Shown: positions 44,179-55,198, numbered from the stretch's first letter. The stretch is DNA of 64,000 bases from Mesorhizobium neociceri (GCF_013520985.1 NZ_JACDTY010000002.1:62001-126000), one strand, 5' to 3'. Numbers and translations are program-made. The notes: generated by a model not told the origin, from the sequence alone.

Positions 44179-44631
44179 TCACGCCTGCACCTCGACGCAT
44201 ATGGGAAGGTGCATTGCCACCTCGTCGGCTTCCATCCGCATCAAGGTGTGCGACAGGCCGCCGTGCTCCTCGATCCATTGCCGCACCCAATCGGGGTATT
44301 GCGAGAGCAGGTAGTTGGCAGCGACCGCGTTCTGACGGGCGCCGACGCCGTACGGCAGATGGAAGCCGAAGGATGCACGCGGGGTAACGCAAAGCTGCTC
44401 GACGGGCAGGGACAGATAGAGCGTGCAGGCGCTGTCGCACGCCCCGTCAAAGTGCACTGGCTCGTCGGCGGCGCGCAGTTTGGCGACGTGCAAAGCGAAG
44501 GTCACGATCTGGCCACCGGGATTGCCGCTCACCGTCTCCGCGTTCGCGGGCAGCATCGTCAGGACGGTGAAGAACCCAGTCGCCATGGCCACCGTCCATC
44601 CAACCCATGCAGGCGGCAGATTGGTGGGCAT
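44179..44631 (-). CDS. secreted ClpP-like fold protein, CxSACT type
   Basis: A protein of about 150 residues. A hydrophobic segment near residues 9-30 (AWVGWTVAMATGFFTVLTMLPANAE) is a signal peptide or anchor. The rest reads GGQIVTFALHVAKLRAADEPVHFDGACDSACTLYLSLP, then LCVTPRASFGFHLPYG. That is the layout of predicted periplasmic ClpP/crotonase-like proteins, where Ser sits in a CxSACT segment and His in FGFH. Whether it cleaves peptides is unknown. ATG 44631 with GAGG upstream was chosen over GTG 44655. It is convergent with the tRNA gene. Confidence 0.65.
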   Translation of the reverse strand: MPTNLPPAWVGWTVAMATGFFTVLTMLPANAETVSGNPGGQIVTFALHVAKLRAADEPVHFDGACDSACTLYLSLPVEQLCVTPRASFGFHLPYGVGARQNAVAANYLLSQYPDWVRQWIEEHGGLSHTLMRMEADEVAMHLPICVEVQA

Positions 44632-44655
44632 TGCTGTTAACCTCGCGCTCGTCAC

Positions 44656-45035
44656 ATGACATCCACGCTACCATCAAGATGGTTAACAACAGGCTGCCTT
44701 TGAATTGTAGCCAGCGCTAATATAGATCGAGAGCGGTCTCTTCAACCGACGCAATCGCGACATTTGAGCACGTGAAGAAAGCTATTTTCGGAGGCAACGG
44801 CCCAGGAATTGGTGAAGCTCGCTTCGAGAGGTACCCATCGGCCGCATAGCTGTGAGGGCCGGCGCACCAGTTGCCGGTTTCTCAGAGCCAGACGCGCAAC
44901 CAGACGCGTCTGCGCCAGCAGCGGACGTGACGCCGGCCGTGGCGCCAATCGCGGTGGCAGACCCTTCTCCAGCCGTGCCTGCGATGATGGTGGTGGTGAT
45001 GCCGGCGATGGGAGACCTGCTCCACTACGCCGCCC
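44656..45035. other. intergenic stretch with doubtful open frames
   Basis: A 68-codon plus-strand frame from GTG 44852 encodes an Ala/Pro/Val-rich peptide that ends over the gbpR 3' end. It lacks a ribosome binding site and recognised family, so it is not called. Nothing else is visible. Confidence 0.4.
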
Positions 45036-46055
45036 TCATCCCACTTCCCGCAGGATGAAATCGTGCAGCATCTTGGCGGCCGGCGACAGCGCGCGGTTCT
45101 TCACCGTGATCAGGCTGTAGGGGCGGACCTCGATGTCGAACTCGGTCTGGACGACGTCGATGGCGCCGGCGAGCCCGTCGGGGTTCTGGATGAACTTCGC
45201 CACCTGGATCGACACCGGGGCGATGGCATCGGACTGCGCCACCATGACCAGGGTCAGCAGTAGCGAAGAGGTGTTGAGGATGCGGTCCGGCAGGGCGATG
45301 TTGCGGTTCAGGAAATTGCTTTCCATCGCCTGGCGCAGCGGCGATCCGCCGGACTGGAAGACCCAGTCATAGGCGGCGGTGTCCTCCAGCCGCACCGCCT
45401 TCCCAGTGCCAAGAGGATGGCCATTGCTCAGCGGATGACCGCGGCGCACGATCAGGCAGGCCTTCTCGACGCCGATGACGCGCGATTCGAACAGGCGCGG
45501 ATTGAGGTCGTCGGGGATGCGAGCGATGATGAAATCATGGCGCGTGGCGATCAGTTCGCGCGCCAAGACGTTCGACGTCTCGACCTGCATGGTGATCTCG
45601 ATGCGCGGATAGAGGCGGCGTATCTCGCGGATCGCCGGCACCGCCAGTTCGATCGCCGGCGCCGTGACCGCGCCGAGGAACACCGAGCCCCCCTTGCCGG
45701 CCTTGAGTTCTGAAATCTCGCGGTCGGCCTCGCGCATTTCGAGCAGGATCGAACGCGCGCGCCGGGCCAGCGCCTTGCCGTAAGGGGTGAGCGTGATGCC
45801 GCGCGGCAGCCTTTCGCAGAGCTTTACCTCAAGCACCGCTTCCATCTCGGAAATCATGCGCGAGGCCGCCGGCTGCGAGATGTTCATCACCTGCGCCGCC
45901 GCACTCACCCGACCGTGATCGTCCAGCGCCGCTATCATGCGCATGTGGCGCAGGCTCAAGCCGCTGCGCAGAAGTGTTTCGCCAGCGCCCGGCAGTTCAT
46001 CGTAACTGTCTGAAATTCCGCGAGGATTGCCCAACGCCGCCATGATGTCGCCCAC
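45036..46055 (-). CDS. gbpR: LysR-family regulator, GbpR-type
   Basis: A 339-residue LysR-type regulator. The winged helix-turn-helix lies near residues 33-92 (LSLRHMRMIAALDDHGRVSAAAQVMNISQPAASRMISEMEAVLEVKLCERLPRGITLTPYG by position), followed by the two-lobed effector domain (FLGAVTAPAIELAVPAIREI; DFIIARIPDD). It is divergent from chvE. In Agrobacterium the equivalent gene, gbpR, controls chvE in response to sugars, and the position here is the same. A perfect TATACCG-N4-CGGTATA palindrome 30 bases upstream is a likely binding site for it. Confidence 0.88.
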   Translation of the reverse strand: MGDIMAALGNPRGISDSYDELPGAGETLLRSGLSLRHMRMIAALDDHGRVSAAAQVMNISQPAASRMISEMEAVLEVKLCERLPRGITLTPYGKALARRARSILLEMREADREISELKAGKGGSVFLGAVTAPAIELAVPAIREIRRLYPRIEITMQVETSNVLARELIATRHDFIIARIPDDLNPRLFESRVIGVEKACLIVRRGHPLSNGHPLGTGKAVRLEDTAAYDWVFQSGGSPLRQAMESNFLNRNIALPDRILNTSSLLLTLVMVAQSDAIAPVSIQVAKFIQNPDGLAGAIDVVQTEFDIEVRPYSLITVKNRALSPAAKMLHDFILREVG

Positions 46056-46085
46056 TCCAGCTACTGCTCCGACCCACCTCTGTCA

Positions 46086-46103
46086 TATACCGGTTTCGGT
46101 ATA
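46086..46103. promoter_or_regulatory. palindromic operator between gbpR and chvE
   Basis: TATACCG-GTTT-CGGTATA is a perfect seven-base inverted repeat. It lies 30 bases before gbpR and about 236 bases before chvE. LysR-type sites often have T-N11-A inside such a repeat, which fits (ATACC...GGTAT). It is the best candidate for the GbpR operator. Confidence 0.65.
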
Positions 46104-46339
46104 GCAACCACCGAAGATCGCATTTGACAGTTATGGCAAAGGGACACACCCTTCGCGCGTCCTCAAGACTTGACGGTCGATGACGAGCAAAATCGTATCG
46201 ATTTAAATCAAGCGACTGAGGGCCGATTGGGAGGATACCGGAGATCGATATGACGGCGGCGGCGCTTTGGCGCATCCGCCCGACTGCGCGGCCCGCGAAG
46301 CCCCGAGGTGTCGCGTCCATCAACCAGGGAGAGTTTTAC

Positions 46340-47410
46340 GTGAAAATCATCAAGACACTGGCCGCAGTCGCGGCGCTTGGCATCGCTGCCATGACCTACT
46401 CGGCGCACGCCGCCGACAAGGGTCTTGTCGGCGTGCTAATGCCGACCAAGACCTCGCAGCGCTGGATCAATGACGGCGATGCCGTCAAGTCCCAGCTCGA
46501 AGCTCTCGGCTACACGGTCGACCTGCAATACGCGCAGGACGACATCCCCAACCAGCTCAGCCAGCTGGAAAACGAAATAACCAAGGGCCCGAAGGCGCTG
46601 ATCATCGCCTCGATCGACGGCACCACTTTGTCGGATGCGCTGCAGAAGGCCGCTGACGCCGGCGTAGTCGTCGTCGCCTATGACCGCCTGATCAAGAAGA
46701 CCGCCAATGTCGATTACTACACCACCTTCGACAATTTCGGCGTCGGCGTGATCCAGGCGAACTCGCTGGTCAAGGGCCTCAAGGAGCGTTTCCCGAACAC
46801 CAAGCCGTGGAACGTCGAACTGTTCGGCGGCTCGCCCGACGACAACAACGCCTTCTTCTTCTACAATGGCGCCATCTCCGTCCTGCAGCCGCTGATCGAC
46901 GACGGCTCGATCAAGATCAAGTCCGGCCAGACCGGCATGGACAAGGTCGGCACGCTGCGCTGGCTCGCCGCAACCGCCCAGGCGCGCATGGACAACCTGC
47001 TGTCGGCCAACTACTCGGACGGCAGCCGCGTCGATGGCGTTCTATCGCCCTATGACGGCCTGTCGCGCGGCATCACCGCCTCGCTGCGCGCCGTCGGCTA
47101 CGGCACCGACGCTCAGCCCTGGCCGATCGTCACCGGCCAGGACGCCGAGACCGCTTCGGTCAAGCTGATCATCACGGGCGAGCAGTACTCGACCGTGTTC
47201 AAGGACACCCGCGAACTGGCCAAGGCCACCGTCGAACTCGTCGACAAGGTGCTCTCGGGCGGCAAGCCGGACGGCCTCGATGAAAAGACCTACAACAACG
47301 ACGTCAAGGTCGTTCCCTCGATCCTGCTGACGCCGCATGACGTCGACAAGTCGAACTACCAGGCGCTGGTCGTCGACTCCGGCTACATCAAGGCCGACGA
47401 ACTGAAGTAA
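46340..47410 (+). CDS. chvE: multiple-sugar-binding periplasmic protein ChvE
   Basis: A 356-residue periplasmic binding protein for galactose, glucose, arabinose and related sugars. The signal peptide covers residues ~1-24 ([21 protein letters not shown]). The mature part has [57 protein letters not shown] and [16 protein letters not shown], all typical of ChvE. GTG 46340 is preceded by GGGAGAG; the frame extends further upstream without a signal. In Agrobacterium ChvE also signals sugars to VirA; no vir genes are in this window. The gguABC genes follow after a hairpin. Confidence 0.94.
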   Translation: MKIIKTLAAVAALGIAAMTYSAHAADKGLVGVLMPTKTSQRWINDGDAVKSQLEALGYTVDLQYAQDDIPNQLSQLENEITKGPKALIIASIDGTTLSDALQKAADAGVVVVAYDRLIKKTANVDYYTTFDNFGVGVIQANSLVKGLKERFPNTKPWNVELFGGSPDDNNAFFFYNGAISVLQPLIDDGSIKIKSGQTGMDKVGTLRWLAATAQARMDNLLSANYSDGSRVDGVLSPYDGLSRGITASLRAVGYGTDAQPWPIVTGQDAETASVKLIITGEQYSTVFKDTRELAKATVELVDKVLSGGKPDGLDEKTYNNDVKVVPSILLTPHDVDKSNYQALVVDSGYIKADELK

Positions 47411-47426
47411 TCCGATTGCAAAGACA

Positions 47427-47454
47427 GGGGTCCTGCGCAACGCAGGGCCCCTTT
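47427..47454 (+). terminator. hairpin between chvE and gguA
   Basis: GGGGTCCTGCG and CGCAGGGCCCC form an 11-base stem (one G-T pair) with a CAA loop, followed by only three T. It may partly terminate or stabilise the message so that the binding protein is made in excess of the importer. Confidence 0.7.
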
Positions 47455-47566
47455 CCGTTCACAAGCGACCCCGGTATTGTTTCTACCGGACCTTGTTTCC
47501 GTGCATGTCGTTGTCTCAAAACCGCGAGCACTTTTGAGCGACATGCAACAGGAGGAGCTTACCCTG

Positions 47567-49095
<1,529 letters not shown>

Positions 49096-49099
<4 letters not shown>

Positions 49100-50382
49100 G
49101 CACCGAAATCGCCCCGGCCCCGCAGGGCAACGTCGCCGAAGAACAGCGCCCGCGCATCGCCGTCTCGGCGCTGACGACGAATCTGCGCGAATACGGCCTG
49201 ATCATCGCGCTGATCGTCATCATGCTGTTCTTCCAGTTCACCACGTCCGGGACACTGTTCAAGCCGGTCAACCTCAGCAACCTGGTGCAGCAGAACTCGT
49301 TCATCATCGTGATGGCGCTGGGCATGCTGCTGGTGATCGTATCCGGCTACATCGACCTCAGCGTCGGATCGGTCGCCGGTTTCATCGGCGCGCTGGCGGC
49401 CAACATGATGGTCATCTGGCAGCTCGGACCGCTCAGCAATCCGCTGGTGGTTTCGATCGTCTGCCTGATCGTCGGCGGCCTGATCGGCGCCGCGCAAGGC
49501 TACTGGATCGCCTATCACCGGATACCGAGCTTCATCGTGACGCTGGCGGGCATGCTGATCTTCCGCGGCATCTGCCAGGCGCTGCTGGGCGGCGGCTCCT
49601 CGGTCGGGCCGCTTCCCGACGACTTCAAGATGCTCAGTTCCGGCTTCATCCCCGACATTATCGGCCCGCTGACGCTCGTGCCGCCGGTAGTGAACGCGGC
49701 CGGCAAGACCATACTGGGCAGCGGCGTGACCCTGCACATGACGACGGTCGTGCTCGGCCTGATCGCCGTGCTGGCCTATGCCTATTTCGGGGTCCGCACG
49801 CGACGCAAGCGCGAACGCCATGGCTATGAGGCCGAGCCCTTCCCCCTGTTCATCGTCAAGACGCTGGTCGCCAGCGCGCTGGCGCTGTTCCTGGTCTATG
49901 AGTTCGCCAGCTACCGGGGCCTGCCGGTGGTGCTGCTGGTCATGGGCGTGCTGATCACGCTGTTCGTCTTCGTCACCAAGCGCATGACCATCGGCCGCCG
50001 CATCTACGCCATGGGCGGCAATGCCAAGGCGGCGCAGCTGTCGGGCATCAACACCGAGCGGCTGACGCTGATGGTGTTCATCAATATGGGCGTGCTGTCG
50101 GCGCTGGGCGGCCTGATCATCGCGGCTCGCCTTGGCCAGGCTGTGCCGGCTGCGGGTCTCGGCTCCGAACTCGACGTCATCGCCGCCGTCTTCATCGGCG
50201 GCGCCTCGGCGATGGGCGGCGTCGGCCAGGTCATCGGCGCGGTCGTCGGCGGTTTCATCATGGGCGTGATGAACAACGGCATGTCGATCATGGGCGTCAA
50301 TGTCGACTGGCAGCAGGTGGTCAAAGGCCTGGTGCTGCTCGGCGCCGTGATCTTCGACGTCTACAACAAGAACAAGGCCTGA
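49096..50382 (+). CDS. gguB: sugar ABC transporter permease GguB
   Basis: A 428-residue permease of the RbsC/XylH family. It is longer than RhaP and RhaQ because of an extra central part (residues ~190-260), as in XylH. Typical segments are [74 protein letters not shown] and [23 protein letters not shown]. One permease gene implies a homodimeric channel. It overlaps gguA by ATGA. Confidence 0.94.
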
Positions 50383-50593
50383 CAGGCTTTAGGCGAGGCA
50401 ACGAAGAAGGCATACGGGTCAAGATCGCGATGTTGCCGGCAACCTGCCGGCATCAGCAAGTTCCCTTGGGGATCGAGCCCGCGAGCGCAATCCGGACGAA
50501 GAGTTCAACCCGTGGCGCGGCGAGGTCCGAGCCGCGCAGGTCAAGGTTTGCCAAGAGGCAACCGGGCCAAGGCACATGAGAGAGGGTTTCATC

Positions 50594-51589
50594 ATGCTGA
50601 TCTCCCAGATTCTCGACGACGCCGAGACGATCCGTGTCGTCGCCCGCAATGGCGGCGGCAAGACCAGGGTCATCAATGGCGCCCGCAGCGTCTATTCGCT
50701 GGCGATGGAAGCTGCGCGCACCGGCGTCGGATTGGCCGCGCTGATCGAGCGCAAGGGATACGGTGAAGCCGTCGACCTCGACGCCGTCTACAAGAAAGGC
50801 CGGCTGGTGTCCCCGATCAACCATCCCGATCCCGCGCATCTGCATCTCACCGGCACCGGCCTGACCCATCTCGGCTCGGCGGCGACACGCGATTCCATGC
50901 ACAAGAAGCTCAGCGACGGCGGCGAGGAGCAGCTCACCGATTCCATGAAGATGTTCCGCATGGGGCTGGAAGGGGGCAAGCCTGCCAAGGGCCAGACCGG
51001 CGTGCAGCCGGAATGGTTCTACAAGGGCAATGGCACCATGGCGGTGGCGCCGGGCGCGGCACTGATGTCGCCAGCCTTTGCGCAGGACGCCGGCGAGGAG
51101 CCGGAAATCGCCGGCATCTATGTCATTGGCGACGACGGCGCGCCGTTCCGCGTCGGCTTCACGCTGTCGAACGAGTTTTCGGACCACGTTACCGAACGGG
51201 TGAACTATCTGTTCCTGGCGCACTCCAAGCTGCGCAACGCCTCGTTCGGGCCGGAGATACTCATCGGCGACCTGCCGGCCGACATCAGAGGCTCATCGCG
51301 AATCTATCGCGACAGCAATCTTTTGTGGGAAAAGCCGTTCCTGTCGGGCGAAGCGAACATGTCGCACACCATCGCCAATCTCGAGCACCACCACTTCAAA
51401 TATTCGGCCTTCCGCCAGCCCGGTGACGTGCATGTACACATGTTCGGCACGGCGACGCTGTCGTTTGCTGACGGCATCAGGACGCAGGCCGGTGACGTCT
51501 TCGAGATCGAGGCCGGAGATTTCGGATTGCCGCTGCGCAACCCGCTGGAGATCGAGGAGCCGGTGAAGGTGGCGGTGAAGGCGTTGTAG
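50594..51589 (+). CDS. gguC: GguC-type FAH-fold protein
   Basis: A protein of about 331 residues that follows gguAB as in Agrobacterium. Its central and C-terminal parts (AGIYVIGDDGAPFRVGFTLSNEFSDHVTERVNYLFLAHSKLRNASFGPEI, then GDVHVHMFGTATLSFADGI) resemble the fumarylacetoacetate-hydrolase-type fold, as in sugar-acid dehydratases or hydrolases. It probably acts in catabolism of the imported sugar, for example an arabinose-derived acid, but the reaction is not known from sequence. ATG 50594 has AGAGAGGG upstream and is preferred over ATG 50576. A gap of about 210 bases without a gene separates it from gguB. Confidence 0.82.
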   Translation: MLISQILDDAETIRVVARNGGGKTRVINGARSVYSLAMEAARTGVGLAALIERKGYGEAVDLDAVYKKGRLVSPINHPDPAHLHLTGTGLTHLGSAATRDSMHKKLSDGGEEQLTDSMKMFRMGLEGGKPAKGQTGVQPEWFYKGNGTMAVAPGAALMSPAFAQDAGEEPEIAGIYVIGDDGAPFRVGFTLSNEFSDHVTERVNYLFLAHSKLRNASFGPEILIGDLPADIRGSSRIYRDSNLLWEKPFLSGEANMSHTIANLEHHHFKYSAFRQPGDVHVHMFGTATLSFADGIRTQAGDVFEIEAGDFGLPLRNPLEIEEPVKVAVKAL

Positions 51590-51597
51590 ACTAGGTG

Positions 51598-51763
51598 ATC
51601 TCCCCCCTCGTGGGGGAGATGGCCGGCAGGCCAGAGGGGGGCGCTGTCCCGCCAACCTTCAATCGAAAACAACTGCGCCTTCAGACTGGTCTTAGCGAGA
51701 AGTCGCGATCCTTCGCGCCCCCCTCTGCCCTGCCGGGCATCTCCCCCACGAGGAGGGAGATTA
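51598..51763. repeat. long inverted-repeat intergenic element (copy 2)
   Basis: Two facing arms (about 51598-51648 and 51713-51763) each have a CTCCCCC...GGGGGAG hairpin, a CCGGCAGG-type segment and an AGAGGGGGGCGC run, with ~65 unrelated bases between. It has the same design as 13973-14150 and lies between the convergent gguC and amino-acid binding protein genes. Confidence 0.8.
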
Positions 51764-51777
51764 GCAGCGTCGACTTC

Positions 51778-52548
51778 TCAATAAATATCAAAATCGAAAT
51801 ACTTGGCCTGAATCTTCTTGTAGGTGCCGTCGGCGACGATGGCGTCGATCGCCGTGTTGAGCTTGTCGCGAAGGGCGGTGTCTTCCAGGCGCACGGCGAT
51901 GCCGGCTTGCGTCTCGGTGCCCTTGACGTCGCCGACCAGCTTGCAGCAGCCTTCGCTCGCCTTCTTCAGCCAGTCCATCAGCACGAACTTGTCTGAAATC
52001 ACCGCGTCAAGACGACCGTTCTGCAGGTCGGTGATCGCCTCTTCCTGGGTTGGGTAGAGTTTGGCTTCCGCGCCGGCCTTGCCATAGGCGTTCTGCGCGT
52101 AGTCGGCCTGGGTGGTCGAGGCCTGCGCGCCGACCGTCTTGCCGGCAAGGGCGGCCGGTTCGGTGGAGGTGAGATCGCTGTCCTTCGGCGCCACCAGCGC
52201 CAGCGGCGTGGTGTAGTATTTGTTGGTGAAGGCGACCTGCTTCTTGCGCTCCTCGGTGATGCTCATCGAGGCGATGATGGCGTCGAATTTTTTCGCCTGC
52301 AGGGCGGGAATGATGCCGTCCCAGTCCTGGGTGACGATCTCGCACTCGACCTTCATCTGCGCACACAGCGCATTGGCAATGTCGATGTCGAAGCCCTCGA
52401 CTTTGCCGTCAGCGGTGATGGTGTTGAAGGGTGGGTAGGCGCCTTCGGTGCCGATCTTCAATTTCTCCTGTGCCTGCGCCAGCGAGCCGGCTGCTAACAC
52501 CAGTACGGCAGCGCCGGCTGCCGATATGATCCATTTCGATATTTGCAT
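51778..52548 (-). CDS. amino-acid ABC transporter substrate-binding protein
   Basis: A 256-residue periplasmic binding protein of the Lys/Arg/Orn/His-type family 3. The signal peptide covers residues 1-26, ending AQA. The mature start KLKIGTEGAYPPFNTITADGKVEGFDIDIANALCAQMKVECEIVTQDWDGIIPALQAKKFDAIIASMSITEERKK (by position residues ~29-103) is the classic family signature, with the amino-acid-contacting Arg in ITEER. No permease or ATPase genes are adjacent, so the rest of the importer must be elsewhere. Near the end two Cys residues sit side by side (EGCCKLVG), which is unusual for a periplasmic domain. Confidence 0.9.
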   Translation of the reverse strand: MQISKWIISAAGAAVLVLAAGSLAQAQEKLKIGTEGAYPPFNTITADGKVEGFDIDIANALCAQMKVECEIVTQDWDGIIPALQAKKFDAIIASMSITEERKKQVAFTNKYYTTPLALVAPKDSDLTSTEPAALAGKTVGAQASTTQADYAQNAYGKAGAEAKLYPTQEEAITDLQNGRLDAVISDKFVLMDWLKKASEGCCKLVGDVKGTETQAGIAVRLEDTALRDKLNTAIDAIVADGTYKKIQAKYFDFDIY

Positions 52549-52637
52549 TTTTGTTCCCCTAGGCCGTTGTTTTCCGGCAGCAGGGATAGCCAAGCATGAC
52601 GAGCCGGCACAGGCAAGTATTTTGCCCGACGGTGATT

Positions 52638-53783
52638 TCAGCCGGCGGTGCGGAAATGCTTGGAAAGCTTCAGGCCCTGAGCCTGGTAATTCGAGCCGAG
52701 ATCGGTACCGTAGAGCGCCTGCGGCCGCTTCAGCATGTGCTCGTAGACCAGCCGGCCGACGATCTGGCCGTGGTCGAGGATGAACGGGACTTCGTGGCTG
52801 CGCACTTCCAGCACCGCCCGGCTGCCGGTGCCGCCGGAGGCCGAATGGCCGAAGCCCGGATCGAAGAAGCCGGCATAGTGGACGCGAAACTCGCCGACCA
52901 GCGGATCGAAGGGGGTCATCTCGGCGGCGTAGAGCGGCGGCACGTGCACCGCTTCGCGGCTGACAAGGATGTAGAACTCGTCGGGATCAAGCACCAGTTC
53001 GCCGGCGCCGCTCTTGTAGAGCGGTTCCCAGAAGTCGACGGCATCCTGGGCGGCGCGCTTGTCGACATCGACCAGGCCGGTGTGATGCTTGCCGCGGTAG
53101 CCGACCAGCCCATTGTGATCGCCGTCCAGATCGATCGACAGCGCGATGCCGCCGCCGGAAATGTTGGGCGGCTCGGTCGCCACCAGCATCTCGGCCCGGT
53201 GCAATTCGTTCAGCTCCGCCTCCGACAGCAAAGCATTGCCGGTGCGGAACCTGATCTGCGACAGGCGCGAGCCGGCGCGCACGACGATCGGGAAGGTGCG
53301 CGGGCTGACTTCGAGATAGAGCGGGCCGTGATAGCCGGCGGCGATCTTGTCGAACTCGTGGCCGCGATCGGTCATCACCCGGGTGAAGATGTCGAGCCGT
53401 CCGGTCGAGCTCTTGGGGTTGGCCGAAGCCGAAATGTTGTCCGGCAGGGCGAGGCTTTCGAGCAACGGCACGATATAGACGCAGCCGGTTTCCAGCACCG
53501 CGCCTTCGGTCAGGCTGATCTCGTGCAGCTTCAGCCGCTCGAGCTTCTCCGACACCTTGTGGTTGGGGCCAGGCAGAAAGGAGGCGCGGACGCGAAAAGC
53601 CTTGTCGCCGAGCCTGAGATCGAGGCTGGCCGGCTGCACCTGATCGGAATCGAGAGCGCGCGGCGACTTCAACGCGCCGGACTGGAACAGCGCGGAAATA
53701 TCCTGATCGGGAAGAATGCCTGTCTGCCGCAATGGCTGGCTCCGTTCCAAGGCCGGTCTCTTTGTGGCAGGTTCTTGCCGCAA
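52638..53783 (-). CDS. dcd: 2'-deoxycytidine 5'-triphosphate deaminase, long form
   Basis: A 381-residue protein, twice the length of the usual ~190-residue Dcd. Two tandem trimeric-dUTPase-like domains are apparent: residues ~20-200 (PASLDLRLGDKAFRVRASFLPG; SASANPKSSTGRLDIFTRVMTDRG with catalytic Ser and Arg) and ~200-381 (GLVGYRGKHHTGLVDVD; VGEFRVHYAGFFDPGFGHS). This long type is known in alphaproteobacteria. It converts dCTP to dUTP, the precursor of dTMP. It is divergent from the riboswitch-metZ unit. Confidence 0.9.
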   Translation of the reverse strand: MRQEPATKRPALERSQPLRQTGILPDQDISALFQSGALKSPRALDSDQVQPASLDLRLGDKAFRVRASFLPGPNHKVSEKLERLKLHEISLTEGAVLETGCVYIVPLLESLALPDNISASANPKSSTGRLDIFTRVMTDRGHEFDKIAAGYHGPLYLEVSPRTFPIVVRAGSRLSQIRFRTGNALLSEAELNELHRAEMLVATEPPNISGGGIALSIDLDGDHNGLVGYRGKHHTGLVDVDKRAAQDAVDFWEPLYKSGAGELVLDPDEFYILVSREAVHVPPLYAAEMTPFDPLVGEFRVHYAGFFDPGFGHSASGGTGSRAVLEVRSHEVPFILDHGQIVGRLVYEHMLKRPQALYGTDLGSNYQAQGLKLSKHFRTAG

Positions 53784-53877
53784 AACCGCTGGACACTTTT
53801 GCGGAACCTGCCTGGTACAAACCTCTTAATGAAGCCGGCAATTGACGCAAGCATGGCTGAGGTCTAAAGGGTCGTTA

Positions 53878-53933
53878 TCCCGTGGTGATTTGGCCGGTCG
53901 GCTTGCAGCCACGTTAAACAAGTCGCTAAAGGA
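53878..53933 (+). promoter_or_regulatory. SAM-II riboswitch (metA motif)
   Basis: CGTGG at 53881-53885 pairs with CCACG at 53909-53913. Between them are the conserved TGATTTGGCCGG and GCTTGCAG parts, then GTTAAA, and GCTAAA at 53925-53930 as the pseudoknot strand. This matches the alphaproteobacterial SAM-II fold. It is followed by a terminator and metZ, so S-adenosylmethionine should reduce metZ expression. Confidence 0.93.
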
Positions 53934-53957
53934 CCGTCGGGCCGCAAGGCCGTATGG

Positions 53958-53988
53958 ACCGGTTGCGACTTTCGCGGCCGGTTTTTTT
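53958..53988 (+). terminator. riboswitch expression platform (intrinsic terminator)
   Basis: ACCGGTTGCGA and TCGCGGCCGGT form an 11-base stem with a CTT loop, followed by seven T (53982-53988). It lies 24 bases after the SAM-II aptamer and 20 bases before metZ. The upstream GGCCGCAAGGCC segment (about 53940-53951) could be part of a competing structure. Confidence 0.85.
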
Positions 53989-54007
53989 GTGTCTGGAACA
54001 AAAAGCG

Positions 54008-55198
54008 ATGAGCACCAAGAAGCGTAACTGGAAGCCTCAAACCGCACTCGTGCACGGGGGAACGCTGCGTTCCCAGTTCGGCGAAACGTCGGAAGCGATG
54101 TACCTGACCCAGGGCTATGTCTACGAGACGGCGCAGGCCGCGGAAGCCCGTTTCAAGGGCGAAGAGCCGGGTTTCATCTATTCGCGCTACGCCAACCCGA
54201 CCGTCGACATGTTCGAAAAGCGCATGTGCGCGCTGGAAGGCGCCGAAGATGCCCGCGCTACGGCATCGGGCATGGCGGCCGTGACGGCGGCGCTCCTGTG
54301 CAGCGCCAAGGCCGGTGACCACATTGTGGCGGCGCGCGCGCTGTTCGGCTCCTGCCGTTGGGTGGTCGAGACGCTGGCGCCGAAATACGGCATCGAGGCG
54401 ACGCTGGTCGACGGCACCGACATCGCCAATTGGGAGAAGGCGGTCAGGCCGAACACGAAGCTGTTCTTCCTGGAGAGCCCGACCAATCCGACGCTGGAAG
54501 TGGTCGACATCGCCGCTGTCGCCTCGCTGGCGACCTCGATCGGCGCAAGGCTGATCGTCGACAATGTCTTTGCCACGCCTTTGCAGCAGAAGCCCTTGCT
54601 ACTCGGCGCCCATATCGTCGTCTACTCCGCAACCAAGCACATTGACGGCCAGGGGCGGTGTCTTGGCGGCATCATCCTGTCGGACAAGAAGTGGATCGAC
54701 GAGAATCTGCACGACTATTTCCGCCACACCGGTCCGAGCCTGTCGCCGTTCAACGCCTGGACGCTGCTGAAGGGCCTGGAGACGCTGCCGGTGCGCGTGC
54801 GCCAACAGACGGAAAGTGCCGGCAAGATCGCCGATTTCCTGGCCGGGCAGTCGCAGATTGCGCGCGTCATCTATCCCGGCCGCGCCGACCATCCGCAGGC
54901 CGACATCGTCAAGAAGCAGATGACGGGCGGTTCGACGCTGATCTGCCTCGACGTCAAAGGCGGCAAGCAGGCGGCCTTCGCCTTGCAGAACGCGCTCGAC
55001 ATCGTGCTGATCTCCAACAATCTCGGCGACGCCAAGAGCCTGATCACCCATCCGGCCACGACGACGCACAAGAACCTCAGCGATGAGGCGCGCGCCGAGC
55101 TCGGCATCGGGCCGGGAACGCTGAGGCTGTCGGTTGGTCTTGAGGATACGGACGATCTGCTTGAGGATATCGAGCAGGCGCTGAAGGCGGCCAAATAG
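54008..55198 (+). CDS. metZ: O-succinylhomoserine sulfhydrylase
   Basis: A 396-residue fold-I PLP enzyme of the cystathionine gamma-synthase family that makes homocysteine from O-succinylhomoserine and sulfide. It has LVHGGTLRSQFGETSEAMYLTQGYVYETAQAAEARFKG with the phosphate-contacting Tyr region, YSRYANPTVDMFEKRMCALEGAEDARATASGMAAV, FLESPTNPTLEVVDI, IVDNVFATPLQQ and the PLP lysine in VYSATKHIDGQGR near residue 209. Control by the SAM-II riboswitch upstream fits its role in methionine synthesis. ATG 54008 has only a weak binding site. Confidence 0.93.
   Translation: MSTKKRNWKPQTALVHGGTLRSQFGETSEAMYLTQGYVYETAQAAEARFKGEEPGFIYSRYANPTVDMFEKRMCALEGAEDARATASGMAAVTAALLCSAKAGDHIVAARALFGSCRWVVETLAPKYGIEATLVDGTDIANWEKAVRPNTKLFFLESPTNPTLEVVDIAAVASLATSIGARLIVDNVFATPLQQKPLLLGAHIVVYSATKHIDGQGRCLGGIILSDKKWIDENLHDYFRHTGPSLSPFNAWTLLKGLETLPVRVRQQTESAGKIADFLAGQSQIARVIYPGRADHPQADIVKKQMTGGSTLICLDVKGGKQAAFALQNALDIVLISNNLGDAKSLITHPATTTHKNLSDEARAELGIGPGTLRLSVGLEDTDDLLEDIEQALKAAK

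Noticed and set aside
44852..45058. 68-codon Ala/Pro/Val-rich plus-strand frame
   Set aside because: No ribosome binding site, low-complexity composition, and it runs into the 3' end of gbpR.
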